From: an uncultured Oscillospiraceae bacterium
GTDB taxonomy: Bacteria > Bacillota > Clostridia > Oscillospirales > Oscillospiraceae
Reading direction: 5' to 3'
Length of the DNA stretch: 64,000 nucleotides
NCBI GenBank assembly: GCA_947599925.1
Contig: CANQFT010000006.1
Location: 24,482-88,481 of the forward strand
Below the pieces are notes generated by a model. That model saw only the letters and a list, made by a program, of their open reading frames with translations, ran no database searches and was not told the origin of the DNA. Position numbers and translations under genes: made by a program. The number at the start of each line of letters is the position of its first letter. The first letter of the stretch is position 1. This document shows, piece by piece, positions 28,267-37,173 of this stretch.

Positions 28267-29733
28267 ATGCGTCCCTATTCCTTTTGGTTCATTGTGGGCA
28301 GCCAGTCCCTGTACGGCCCGGAGGTGCTGGAGACCGTGGCCCAGCGGGCACAGGAGATGGCCGACCAGCTCAGCCGCGACCTCCCCTACCCTCTGCTCTA
28401 CAAGGTGACTGCCAAGAGCAACCAGGAGATCGCCGATGTGGTCAAACAGGCCAACTACGACGACGACTGCGCCGGGGTGATCACCTGGTGCCACACCTTC
28501 AGCCCCTCCAAGATGTGGATCAACGGCCTGGCCGCCCTGCAAAAGCCCTATTGCCATCTGGCCACCCAGTATAACCAGGAGATCCCCGACCAGGAGATCG
28601 ACATGGACTTCATGAATCTGAACCAGGCCGCCCACGGCGACAGGGAACACGGCTTCATCGCCGCGCGGCTCCGGATGCCCAGAAAGATCATCGCCGGTTA
28701 CTGGCGGGACCAGACCGTCCGGGACCGGCTGGGCAGTTGGATGAAGGCCGCGGTGGGCGCGGCGGTGTCCCGGAGCATGAAGGTCATGCGCTTTGGCGAC
28801 AACATGCGGGAAGTGGCCGTCACCGAGGGTGACAAGGTGGAGACCCAGACCAAGCTGGGCTGGCAGGTGAACACCTGGGCCGTGGGCGATCTGGTCAAGA
28901 CCATGGCCGCCGTCACCGACGCGGAGATCGACGCCCTGATGGAGACCTATAAGGCCAGCTACGACATCGCCACCGACGACATCCAGGCCATCCGCTATCA
29001 GGCCAGAGAGGAACTTGCCATCAAGAAGATGATGGACGCCGAGGGCTGCCTGGCCTTCTCCAACACCTTCCAGGACCTGTACGGCATGGAGCAGCTCCCC
29101 GGCCTTGCCACCCAGCACCTGATGGCCCAGGGCTACGGCTACGGCGGCGAGGGCGACTGGAAGGTGGCCGCCATGACCGCCATTCTGAAAGCCATGGGCG
29201 AGGGCGGAAACGGCTGCTCGCTGTTCATGGAGGACTACACCTACAACCTGACCCCGGGCGCGGAGTATTCCCTGGGCGCCCATATGCTGGAGGTCTGCCC
29301 CTGCTGTGCCGCCGGCCGGCCCCGGATCGAGACCCACCACCTGGGCATCGGCATGAACGAGAAAGACCCCGCGCGTCTGGTCTTTGAGGGCAAGGCGGGG
29401 GACGCGGTGGTGGCCTCCCTCATCGACATGGGCGGCCGGATGCGCCTCATCTGCCAGGACATCCACTGCGTCAAGCCCATCCTGCCCATGCCCAACCTCC
29501 CTGTGGCACGGGTCATGTGGCAGGCGGAGCCCTCCCTCACCACCGGCGTGGAGTGCTGGATCGCCGCCGGCGGCGCCCACCACACCGTGCTGAGCTATGA
29601 CGTCACCGCCCAGCAGCTGCGGGACTGGGCCCGGATCATGGACATTGAGTTTGTTCACATCAACAAGGACACCACGCCGGAGAGCCTGGAGCGGGAACTG
29701 TTCCTGTCCGATCTGGCCTGGAAACTGAAATGA
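28267..29733 (+). CDS. araA: L-arabinose isomerase
   Basis: [19 protein letters not shown]..., [42 protein letters not shown]. Confidence 0.97.
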   Translation: MRPYSFWFIVGSQSLYGPEVLETVAQRAQEMADQLSRDLPYPLLYKVTAKSNQEIADVVKQANYDDDCAGVITWCHTFSPSKMWINGLAALQKPYCHLATQYNQEIPDQEIDMDFMNLNQAAHGDREHGFIAARLRMPRKIIAGYWRDQTVRDRLGSWMKAAVGAAVSRSMKVMRFGDNMREVAVTEGDKVETQTKLGWQVNTWAVGDLVKTMAAVTDAEIDALMETYKASYDIATDDIQAIRYQAREELAIKKMMDAEGCLAFSNTFQDLYGMEQLPGLATQHLMAQGYGYGGEGDWKVAAMTAILKAMGEGGNGCSLFMEDYTYNLTPGAEYSLGAHMLEVCPCCAAGRPRIETHHLGIGMNEKDPARLVFEGKAGDAVVASLIDMGGRMRLICQDIHCVKPILPMPNLPVARVMWQAEPSLTTGVECWIAAGGAHHTVLSYDVTAQQLRDWARIMDIEFVHINKDTTPESLERELFLSDLAWKLK

Positions 29734-29743
29734 GGGTCGGACC

Positions 29744-30454
29744 ATGTTGGAAGAACTGAAAAAACAGGTGTTGGAAGCCAATCTGCTGCTGCCCAAGTAC
29801 GGCCTTGTCACCTTTACCTGGGGCAACGTCTCCGGGGTGGACCGGGAGCGGGGCCTTATGGTCATCAAGCCCTCCGGCGTGGAGTATGACGGCATGACCG
29901 CCGAGGATATGGTGGTGGTGAGCCTGGCCACCGGAGAGCGGATCGAGGGGCGGTACCGCCCATCCAGCGACACGCCCACCCATGTGGAGCTCTACAACGC
30001 CTTTCCCCACATCGGCGGCGTGGTCCACACCCACTCCTCTTACGCCACCAGCTGGGCCCAGGCGGGCCGCTCCATCCCCTGCTACGGCACTACCCATGCC
30101 GACTACATCTACGGCGAGGTCCCCTGTCTGCGCTGTCTGACCAAGGCGGAGATCGACCAGGGCTATGAGCGGAACACCGGCGTGCTCATCGTCTCGGAGT
30201 TTGCCCGGCGGGGCCTGGACCCCGCCGCCGTCCCCGCCGTGCTGTGCAAGAACCACGGGCCCTTCGCCTGGGGCGTGGACCCCAAGGACGCCGTCCACAA
30301 CGCCGTGGTGCTGGAGGAGGTGGCCAAGATGGCCTACCGGGCTGAGACCATCCAGCCCAACATCCAGCCCGCGCCCCAGGAGTTGCAGGACAAGCACTAC
30401 CTGCGTAAGCACGGCCCCAACGCCTATTACGGGCAAACCGAGAAAGGAAGGTGA
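29744..30454 (+). CDS. araD: L-ribulose-5-phosphate 4-epimerase
   Basis: [65 protein letters not shown]. Confidence 0.96.
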   Translation: MLEELKKQVLEANLLLPKYGLVTFTWGNVSGVDRERGLMVIKPSGVEYDGMTAEDMVVVSLATGERIEGRYRPSSDTPTHVELYNAFPHIGGVVHTHSSYATSWAQAGRSIPCYGTTHADYIYGEVPCLRCLTKAEIDQGYERNTGVLIVSEFARRGLDPAAVPAVLCKNHGPFAWGVDPKDAVHNAVVLEEVAKMAYRAETIQPNIQPAPQELQDKHYLRKHGPNAYYGQTEKGR

Positions 30455-30458
30455 TCCC

Positions 30459-31304
30459 ATGACCCCGAAGGAAAAACAGCAGTTGGAGCTGGCGGCCTGC
30501 AAGGTACGCATGGGCATTATCGAGGGCACCCACGGGGCCAAGGCCGGGCATCCCGGCGGAAGCCTCTCCGCCGCCGATGTGTTCACCTATCTCTACTTCA
30601 AGGAGCTGAACATCGACCCCAAGGACCCGAAGTGGGAGGGACGGGACCGGTTCGTGCTCTCCAAGGGGCACACCGCCCCCGGCCTCTACGGGGCTCTGGC
30701 CAACCGGGGATTTTTCCCGGTGGAGGACCTGCCCACCCTGCGGCACATCGACAGCTACCTCCAGGGCCACCCCAATATGCACACCGTCCCCGGCGTGGAT
30801 ATGTCCACCGGCTCTCTGGGCCAGGGCATCTCGGTGGCCGCGGGCATGGCCCTGGCCGCCAAGCACCAGGGCAGGACCTGCCGGGTCTACACCCTCTTGG
30901 GCGACGGAGAGATCGCCGAGGGCGAGGTGTGGGAGGCGCTGATGTTCGCCCACCACTATCAGCTGGACAACCTGTGCGTCATTCTGGACAACAACGGTCT
31001 GCAGATCGACGGCAGCAACAAGGAGGTCATGGACTCCAGCCCCATCCCGGAGAAGTTCCGGGCCTTTGGTCTGGAGGTGGTGGAGATCGACGGCCACGAC
31101 TTCGACGCCATGGAGACCGCCTTTGCCCACGCCAGAGAGGTCAAGGGCACCCCCACCGCCATCATCCTGCACACCATCAAGGGCAAGGGCGTGAGCTACA
31201 TGGAGGGGCAGGTGGGCTGGCACGGCAAGGCCCCCAACGACGAGGAATACCAGATCGCCATGGCCGAGCTGCGGGCCCGGCTGGCGGAATTGGAGGCGAT
31301 GTGA
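30459..31304 (+). CDS. Transketolase, N-terminal subunit
   Basis: GHPGGSLSAADVFTYLYF..., DRFVLSKGHTAPGLYGALA, LGDGEIAEGEVWEALMFAHHYQLDNL. Confidence 0.94.
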   Translation: MTPKEKQQLELAACKVRMGIIEGTHGAKAGHPGGSLSAADVFTYLYFKELNIDPKDPKWEGRDRFVLSKGHTAPGLYGALANRGFFPVEDLPTLRHIDSYLQGHPNMHTVPGVDMSTGSLGQGISVAAGMALAAKHQGRTCRVYTLLGDGEIAEGEVWEALMFAHHYQLDNLCVILDNNGLQIDGSNKEVMDSSPIPEKFRAFGLEVVEIDGHDFDAMETAFAHAREVKGTPTAIILHTIKGKGVSYMEGQVGWHGKAPNDEEYQIAMAELRARLAELEAM

Positions 31305-31305
31305 G

Positions 31306-32250
31306 ATGGCGGAAGTGAAAAAAGTCGCCACCCGCGCCAGCTACGGCGCGGCGCTGGTGGAGCTGGGCCAGCTCCACGATGACCTGATCGTCTTTGACGC
31401 CGACCTCTCCAACGCCACCAAGACCGACACCTTCCGCAAGGCGTTCCCCCAGCGGCACTTCAACTGTGGCATCGCCGAGGCCAACATGATGGCCGCCGCC
31501 GCCGGCGCCTCCACCATGGGGCTGGTGCCCTTTGTGTCCTCCTTTGCTATGTTCGCCGCCGGCCGCGCCTTTGAGCAGGTCCGGAACTCCATCGGCTACC
31601 CCCATCTGAACGTGAAGATCGGCGCCACCCACGGCGGCCTCTCGGTGGGGGAGGACGGGGCCTCCCACCAGTGCTGCGAGGACTTTGCCCTGATGCGCTC
31701 CATCCCCGGCATGGTCATCCTCTCGCCCGCCGACGACGTGGAGGCCAGGGCCGCGGTGAAGGCGGCCTACGCCTACAAGGGGCCGGTCTATCTGCGCTTT
31801 GGCCGGTTTGCCGTCCCCGTGTTCCACGACGAGACCAACTTCACCTTTGCCATCGGCAAGGGCGAGGTGCTCCAGGACGGCTCCGACGTGGCCATCATCG
31901 CCAACGGCCTGCTGGTCAACGAGGCCATCGAGGCCGGCAGGGCATTGAAGGAGGCGGGGGTCTCCGCCAGGGTCATCAACCTCTGCACCATCAAGCCGCT
32001 GGACGAGGAACTGGTGCTGAAAGCCGCCAGGGAGTGCGGCAGGGTCATCACCTGCGAGGAGCACTCCGTGGTGGGCGGCTTGGGCGAGGCCGTTTGCTCC
32101 CTGCTGAGCGAGCGGTGCCCCACCCCCGTGCGCAGGATCGGCGTCAACGACGAGTTTGGGCACTCCGGCCCCGCCGCCGCCATCCTCAAGCAATTTGGCC
32201 TGTCGGCGGAGCACATCGCCGAGGTCGCCAGGGACTTCTGCGGCAAGTAA
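31306..32250 (+). CDS. Transketolase, C-terminal subunit
   Basis: GIAEANMMAAAAGASTMGLVPFVSSFAMFAAGRAFEQVRNSIGYPHLNVKI. Confidence 0.94.
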   Translation: MAEVKKVATRASYGAALVELGQLHDDLIVFDADLSNATKTDTFRKAFPQRHFNCGIAEANMMAAAAGASTMGLVPFVSSFAMFAAGRAFEQVRNSIGYPHLNVKIGATHGGLSVGEDGASHQCCEDFALMRSIPGMVILSPADDVEARAAVKAAYAYKGPVYLRFGRFAVPVFHDETNFTFAIGKGEVLQDGSDVAIIANGLLVNEAIEAGRALKEAGVSARVINLCTIKPLDEELVLKAARECGRVITCEEHSVVGGLGEAVCSLLSERCPTPVRRIGVNDEFGHSGPAAAILKQFGLSAEHIAEVARDFCGK

Positions 32251-32280
32251 CGGCCCGCGCTGGACCGCGGCACAAAAATC

Positions 32281-32311
32281 GTCAAAGAGGCGGCCCCGCC
32301 GCTTCTTTGAC
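32281..32311. repeat. Half-copy of repeat family A (second hairpin only)
   Basis: GTCAAAGAgGCGGccccgCCGCTTCTTTGAC. Confidence 0.75.
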
Positions 32312-32320
32312 CGTCACGAA

Positions 32321-32357
32321 GGGGTCTGAAACCACAGGGTTTCAGACCCCTTTTTTG
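32321..32357 (+). terminator. Terminator of the arabinose/transketolase operon
   Basis: GGGGTCTGAAACC-acag-GGTTTCAGACCCCttttttggg. Confidence 0.85.
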
Positions 32358-32388
32358 GGTTTTGTTGACAACGAAACGCGGGAGATCT

Positions 32389-33225
32389 TTACCCCTCCAC
32401 CGGCACCACCAGTCGGGAAACGTAGTCCTCCGGGTCGATCTCCCGCCCGGTGTAGGGGGCGACCAGGCCCAGGACGCGGACATAGCCCGTGGGCTTCAAG
32501 CCCCGCTCCCGGATCTCCCGGCCGAGTTCGTTGAAGGCGTGGGCCCTGCGGGAGTAGCTGCCGTAGCCCAGACAGGAGAAGCCCCGGCAGGCGGGGAGGG
32601 TCACCGCCTCCGCTGGGGCGTCCTCCGGCTCCAGCGGGACGCAGCAGATAAAGTCCCCCTCCGTATCCTCAAAGGCGCTGTCCAGGTAATCGGTGCGCTT
32701 GTTGATGACAAACAGCGGCTCGGACGTCAGCAGCCGATAGCCCTTCTCCACCGTCTCGTGGTAGAGGTCGTACATGGCCCAATAGCGGTCCTCCGCCGTC
32801 GTCCCCTGGAACTCCCGGCAGTAGCAGACATACTCCGGCAGGTCCACGAACTCAAAGCTCAAATGGTCCTTTTTCTCCACACGGAGCTTTACTTCCTCAT
32901 AGGCCCGTTTGAACTTCAAAAACCGCTCCTCGATCCGCTCCAGAAGCTCCCGCGACGTCCCGTGGGTCTGGTAGTAGAGGGCGGCGTCGTCATAGGTCAT
33001 GCCCATCTGCAGAAAGGACAGGATCTGCATCACCCGGCTGACGTTGTAATTGTCGTACCAGCGGTAGCCGGTCTCCTCGTCCACCTTGGCCGGGGTGAGC
33101 AGTCCGCGCTCCTCCAGCCGCATGAGAGTGGACCGGGACACCCCGCAGCTCTTGCCGACCTGATGGATCGAAAACAATTTCTCCAATTTTGCCATCTCCC
33201 TCTTGACTTGTTCACGGGTGAACAT
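32389..33225 (-). CDS. MerR-family regulator with C-terminal effector-binding-like domain (start uncertain; 33195 or 33273 possible)
   Basis: KLFSIHQVGKSCGVSRSTLMRLEERGLLTPAKVDEETGYRWYD; promoter TTGTCC-N17-TATAAT on minus at about 33352-33324. Confidence 0.82.
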   Translation of the reverse strand: MFTREQVKREMAKLEKLFSIHQVGKSCGVSRSTLMRLEERGLLTPAKVDEETGYRWYDNYNVSRVMQILSFLQMGMTYDDAALYYQTHGTSRELLERIEERFLKFKRAYEEVKLRVEKKDHLSFEFVDLPEYVCYCREFQGTTAEDRYWAMYDLYHETVEKGYRLLTSEPLFVINKRTDYLDSAFEDTEGDFICCVPLEPEDAPAEAVTLPACRGFSCLGYGSYSRRAHAFNELGREIRERGLKPTGYVRVLGLVAPYTGREIDPEDYVSRLVVPVEG

Positions 33226-33401
33226 GACAGGATGATACAGGGAAAAACGCGATTTGAAAAAATCCAACGACAAGCTGTGACAGAGTGTGGCGATCGGGGA
33301 TCTGTGACGTATGTGTGAATCATATTATAGCGGAGGATCTCATAAAGGACAAGTACATTTTTGACGAAAGCAGCGGCCCCGCCATTCTGATCGGGCGAAA
33401 T

Positions 33402-33441
33402 AAAGCGAGCGGGAGAGGGCTCTGCCTCTCCCGCTCGTTTT
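33402..33441 (-). terminator. Hairpin at the end of the zinc-ribbon cluster
   Basis: GCGAGCGGGAGAGGgctctgCCTCTCCCGCTCGttttg. Confidence 0.65.
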
Positions 33442-33454
33442 GTCAGGCGGTGGG

Positions 33455-34990
33455 TCACCACCACCGCCGCTCAAACTGCAACACATCTGTGCTGGTGCCG
33501 TCTTCATAGATCCAAAAAGCGTAAATGCTGTTATCCTCATAGAATAGATAGATCCGCTTTGCCTGGCCCCCAGTTGTAGACGTCAAGTCCGCGTACAGGT
33601 AGCCCTCATCATCGGCGCTCAGGATGCCGGAGCTTCTGGTCCCGCCGTGCGTATCGGTCGCGTAAAAATCGTTGGTCACATAGACTTGCCCTGTGCTCAA
33701 GTTGTTTTCAATGGTCAGAGCTTGGCCGTACCCTGTTGCCTCCCAGTTTCCATACAACACACTGAGTTCCTCGTTAAACCCGGAGACATACTCTACATCA
33801 TCGTACGAGTCATAGTCATAGTAGTAGTCATCGCTCGCGTCGTAGTCATCGTACGAGTCATCGTCAAGGAACAAGCCGTCGGTGTCGTCCTCTTCTTCGT
33901 CATCGTACGAGTCGTAGTCGAAGACCGGGGCGGGGATGGGCGTGGGCGTCGGCGTGGGCGCGGGGGTCGGGGTGGTGAAGCTGGCCGTCGTCCGGCTGGC
34001 CGCCGGCGTGTCGGCCAAGGGCCCGGCGCTGGACGTCCTGGGCAGGTTGCTGACCACGATCGCCACGATACCGGCGGCCAGAAACGCGCCGATGAGCGCG
34101 CCGCCGACCGCACTGCCGACGGCGTTTTCCTTGGGCGGGGTGGGCTCGGCACCCGTCCGGCGGATCAACTCCAACTGGAGCGGCCGCAGGTCGTTGTACC
34201 TCTGCGCGTCCAGTTTCAGCCCGGTGATCCCCGTCTGGTCGCGGATGGTCAGCTCGTAATGGCAGAGGTTGAACCGCACCCACCACACCGTCAGGGCGAA
34301 GATCCCGATCAGTATGGCCACGCCCGCGATCAGTTCGTTCTCCTCCACGGGGAGGACGAAGCCGAACAGGGGCAGCAGGGGCAGGGCCACAAAGGTCAGC
34401 AGCATCATCACGACCCCGGCCCACGCCATCACGGACGATTCCGGGGCCAGGGTGAGGCCGGAGATCTGCTCCAAGGGGATCTCCCGCTCCGTCTCCGCCT
34501 TGCGGCCCAGGACATTGACCTGGGTGGTGCAGAGAAGGCGCTTGTCGTCCACCTCCGCGCGGACGGACACACGCTTGTTCCAGCGCATCTCGGCCTGCCG
34601 ATAGCGCCAGGAAAACTCCTGGGGCGGCTCGCCCGCGCCGGGCCTCTGGGCCTGGTCCGGGCCGCCGCCCTCCGGCGTCGGCTCTGGCGCGGGCGTCGGC
34701 GTCGGTTCCGGCGTTGGTGGCGTCGGTTCTGGCGTCGGCGTCGGTTCCGGTTCTGGCGTCGGCGTCGATTCTGGCGTCGGCGTTGGCATCGGTTCTGGCG
34801 CGGGAGTGGGCGTCGGCTCCGGTTCTGGCGCGGGCGTCAGGGGCGTGCCGCAGAACGGGCAGAAGGCGTCGTCCGGGTCCACCTCCTTGCCGCACTTGGG
34901 ACAGGCGTCGGTCACCGCCTTGGTCCCGCACTTGGGGCAGAACCCCGCCCCCGCGGGCAGTTCCCTGCCGCAGTTCATGCAAAAAGCCAT
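33455..34990 (-). CDS. Zinc-ribbon membrane protein with P/T/E linker, acidic Asp/Tyr tract and C-terminal GxW-type domain
   Basis: MAFCMNCGRELPAGAGFCPKCG...CPKCG...CPFCG; PEPTPTPEP linker; TM helices; DYDSYDDEEEDDTDG...DDDSYDDYDASDDYYYDYDSYDD; LYGNWEATGYG. Confidence 0.8.
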   Translation of the reverse strand: MAFCMNCGRELPAGAGFCPKCGTKAVTDACPKCGKEVDPDDAFCPFCGTPLTPAPEPEPTPTPAPEPMPTPTPESTPTPEPEPTPTPEPTPPTPEPTPTPAPEPTPEGGGPDQAQRPGAGEPPQEFSWRYRQAEMRWNKRVSVRAEVDDKRLLCTTQVNVLGRKAETEREIPLEQISGLTLAPESSVMAWAGVVMMLLTFVALPLLPLFGFVLPVEENELIAGVAILIGIFALTVWWVRFNLCHYELTIRDQTGITGLKLDAQRYNDLRPLQLELIRRTGAEPTPPKENAVGSAVGGALIGAFLAAGIVAIVVSNLPRTSSAGPLADTPAASRTTASFTTPTPAPTPTPTPIPAPVFDYDSYDDEEEDDTDGLFLDDDSYDDYDASDDYYYDYDSYDDVEYVSGFNEELSVLYGNWEATGYGQALTIENNLSTGQVYVTNDFYATDTHGGTRSSGILSADDEGYLYADLTSTTGGQAKRIYLFYEDNSIYAFWIYEDGTSTDVLQFERRWW

Positions 34991-35013
34991 GGTTTTCTCC
35001 TCTTTGGCGGGCC

Positions 35014-35397
35014 TTACCGCTTGCGCCAGCTGATCAGCATATCTTCATCCTCTGCCTGCGTGGTCATCTCGGTCTCTGAGATCAGGGACACCGACATCTT
35101 AAAAACATATCCCCCGCCATAGTCCAGGGACAGGGTCTTGCCATCGTAGCTCCAGTCCCCGCTGATCACATCTCCCATGCTGGCCAGGTTAAAGGTGCCC
35201 TTGTTGGACAGATCCAGCCGCATATCGCCCTTGTCGAACCCATCGGATTCTTCGCCGATGATGCCATAGTAGGCGTCCCAGGTGCCCACCAGCTTTTCCT
35301 CCTGGCCGCTCTGGCCGCAGGCCGCCAGGCAGACCAGCAGGGTCAGCACCAGCGCGGCGGCGCCCAGCCGTTTTCCAACCTTCCAGATCCGTTTCAT
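35014..35397 (-). CDS. Small lipoprotein with LVGTW (lipocalin-like) domain
   Basis: MKRIWKVGKRLGAAALVLTLLVCLAACG lipobox; LVGTWDAYYG. Confidence 0.78.
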   Translation of the reverse strand: MKRIWKVGKRLGAAALVLTLLVCLAACGQSGQEEKLVGTWDAYYGIIGEESDGFDKGDMRLDLSNKGTFNLASMGDVISGDWSYDGKTLSLDYGGGYVFKMSVSLISETEMTTQAEDEDMLISWRKR

Positions 35398-35417
35398 GCT
35401 CTTTTCCTCCGTTTTCT

Positions 35418-35759
35418 CTATATTTTCCCCAGCAGTTTTGCCAGGCCGATCACGACCCCACAGCACAGCCCGTAGCCGCACAAAAGGCCGGTGACCAGTC
35501 TTCTTGGATTGGTGGACTCCCGCCACCCCAGGGCCTGTACGCCCCAGTCCGCCAGCATCACCGCGCAGAACAGGGGCGCCACCCACAGCGGCGGGCGCAC
35601 CCACCGAACGCTGAGCAGTGCCGCCAGCTCCCCCAGGTATACCCCGGTACACCGGGCGCAGACAGGGAACTGCTTGCCCCGGAAGAAAAAGCTCCGCTCG
35701 GGCCGCTGGTGGCAGCCGGAGGCCCGGCCCAGGATCACACAGAAGCGGTAGCCGGTCAT
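35418..35759 (-). CDS. DUF2085-like membrane protein
   Basis: CHQRPERSFFFRGKQFPVCARCTGVYLGELAA. Confidence 0.75.
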   Translation of the reverse strand: MTGYRFCVILGRASGCHQRPERSFFFRGKQFPVCARCTGVYLGELAALLSVRWVRPPLWVAPLFCAVMLADWGVQALGWRESTNPRRLVTGLLCGYGLCCGVVIGLAKLLGKI

Positions 35760-36490
35760 TGAGAGGCCATCTCGTCCAGAAAGTCAAAGATGAAATGCCC
35801 GCCCAGCCAGAGCAGCAGGACCATCCCGATCTCCGACAGGATCAGGATCTTGGGGATGGATGTGTTTGGGGGCAGGATCTCCGCCATGGGGTAGCCCAGC
35901 GCCTCCTCCACCTCTGTTGACACCATCCCATAGACCACCAGCGGGCTGAAGGCCCAGAGGACCGCGAAGATCCAGCTCCAGCCGTATACGAACATCCCAA
36001 AGGAGATGATCAGGCCGATGACGGCTGCACCGGTTCCATAGCTGCTGGCCAGGGCGACGGCCTTTTCCAGCCCGTCCTTTTGGGAGAGGTGCTGTTTGCC
36101 GCAGGAGCGGCAGACCCACACCACCTCGTTTTTGAGGTCGATCTTGCTTCTGCCTCCGCCCAGGCCGCACAACAGGCCCACCGGCCCCATCAGGCACATC
36201 CCGCAGCAGCCGTCGCTGATGCTGTACCCGCCGCCCCTGGCCTTGCCCGTGGTACGGCTGACCGGCTGGCAGTCCGTCCCGCCGCAGAAGGGGCACACCG
36301 GGTCCTGGTGTGTGCTCCCCGGCGCCGGCGCGGGGCCGTCCGGCGCGGGGCCGGGCACAGGGTCAGGCGCGGGCTCAGGCGCGGGCGGCCGCGGCTCCTC
36401 CGACGGGGCCGAGGCCGTCAGCGGTCCGCCGCATTTGCGGCAAAAATTTGCCTCCGGCGCGTTGCTCGCGCCGCAGTTTGGACAGTTCAT
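35756..36490 (-). CDS. Zinc-ribbon membrane protein
   Basis: MNCPNCGASNAPEANFCRKCGGPL; Pro/Ala linker; CPFCGGTDC; CRSCGKQ; two C-terminal TM segments. Confidence 0.78.
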   Translation of the reverse strand: MNCPNCGASNAPEANFCRKCGGPLTASAPSEEPRPPAPEPAPDPVPGPAPDGPAPAPGSTHQDPVCPFCGGTDCQPVSRTTGKARGGGYSISDGCCGMCLMGPVGLLCGLGGGRSKIDLKNEVVWVCRSCGKQHLSQKDGLEKAVALASSYGTGAAVIGLIISFGMFVYGWSWIFAVLWAFSPLVVYGMVSTEVEEALGYPMAEILPPNTSIPKILILSEIGMVLLLWLGGHFIFDFLDEMASQ

Positions 36491-36620
36491 CTCGCTCCCT
36501 CTCTTTCTGGGTTCATCTGTGGCGACGCCGCAGACGCGCCCCTTTTTCTCTCAAAAGGGGCGTTCAGGGCCCGGCAAAAAGCAGGTCAAGGTCGGCCGAC
36601 GGCTCCGCCGCCGGCGCGGG

Positions 36621-37049
36621 CTATTCCAGCACTTCGATGTTGTGGTCAAAGAGGAGCTCGTTGGCCTCCAAAATGCCCTGGCCCTGGCTGAAGGCGTAGA
36701 TCAACAGCGCGTCCCTGGGGTCCCGCGGGTACAGCTCCCGGTAGCCCGCCTGCTTCAGCAGGGTCTGGACCTCTTCCGCGTCCAGCCCCAGGCCAAAGGC
36801 CAGAGCGATCACCTTGTCCCGGGAGGGGAACTTCCGGCCCAGGAAGATCTGGTAGACGTAGGCCCGGTTCAGGTTGGAACGGCGCACCACATCCGCCTTG
36901 GTCAGCTGTTTGCGGTCGAGCCAGTCCTTCAGATACTCCGGCAGGCTGTCCACCTGCATCTCCGAGCTGTTTTTCTCCAGGTAGACCAGAATATCATCGG
37001 AGGTCTTGATCTCGTGGACCAGCTCGTCGGTGGTTTTCATCCCCATCAC
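36621..37049 (-). CDS. XRE-like helix-turn-helix protein (kinase-associated)
   Basis: LPEYLKDWLDRKQLTKADVVRRSNLNRAYVYQIFLGRKFPSRDKVIALAFGLGLDAEEVQTLLKQAG. Confidence 0.8.
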   Translation of the reverse strand: MMGMKTTDELVHEIKTSDDILVYLEKNSSEMQVDSLPEYLKDWLDRKQLTKADVVRRSNLNRAYVYQIFLGRKFPSRDKVIALAFGLGLDAEEVQTLLKQAGYRELYPRDPRDALLIYAFSQGQGILEANELLFDHNIEVLE

Positions 37050-37085
37050 CTCGCCCCCATTTTAACGGCATTTGAACAGGAATTG

Positions 37086-37102
37086 GTTAGCCAGCGGCTA
37101 AC
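37086..37102. promoter_or_regulatory. Perfect inverted repeat upstream of the XRE gene (candidate operator)
   Basis: GTTAGCC-agc-GGCTAAC. Confidence 0.4.
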
Positions 37103-37173
37103 TCTTTCGTTTTTTCGTCCGTGGCCCATTCCCAAGGGGCCGTCCGGCCCGTTCCAAAGCCGCCGGCGGTCTC

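Noticed and set aside
34680-34850. GGCGTCGGCGTCGGTTCCGG-type direct repeats resembling a short repeat array
   Set aside because: In-frame Pro/Thr/Glu linker of a zinc-ribbon protein; no spacers, so not a CRISPR.
35756-35759. Possible fusion between DUF2085 gene and zinc-ribbon gene
   Set aside because: Only a 4-bp ATGA-type overlap; both genes have complete domains, consistent with translational coupling.
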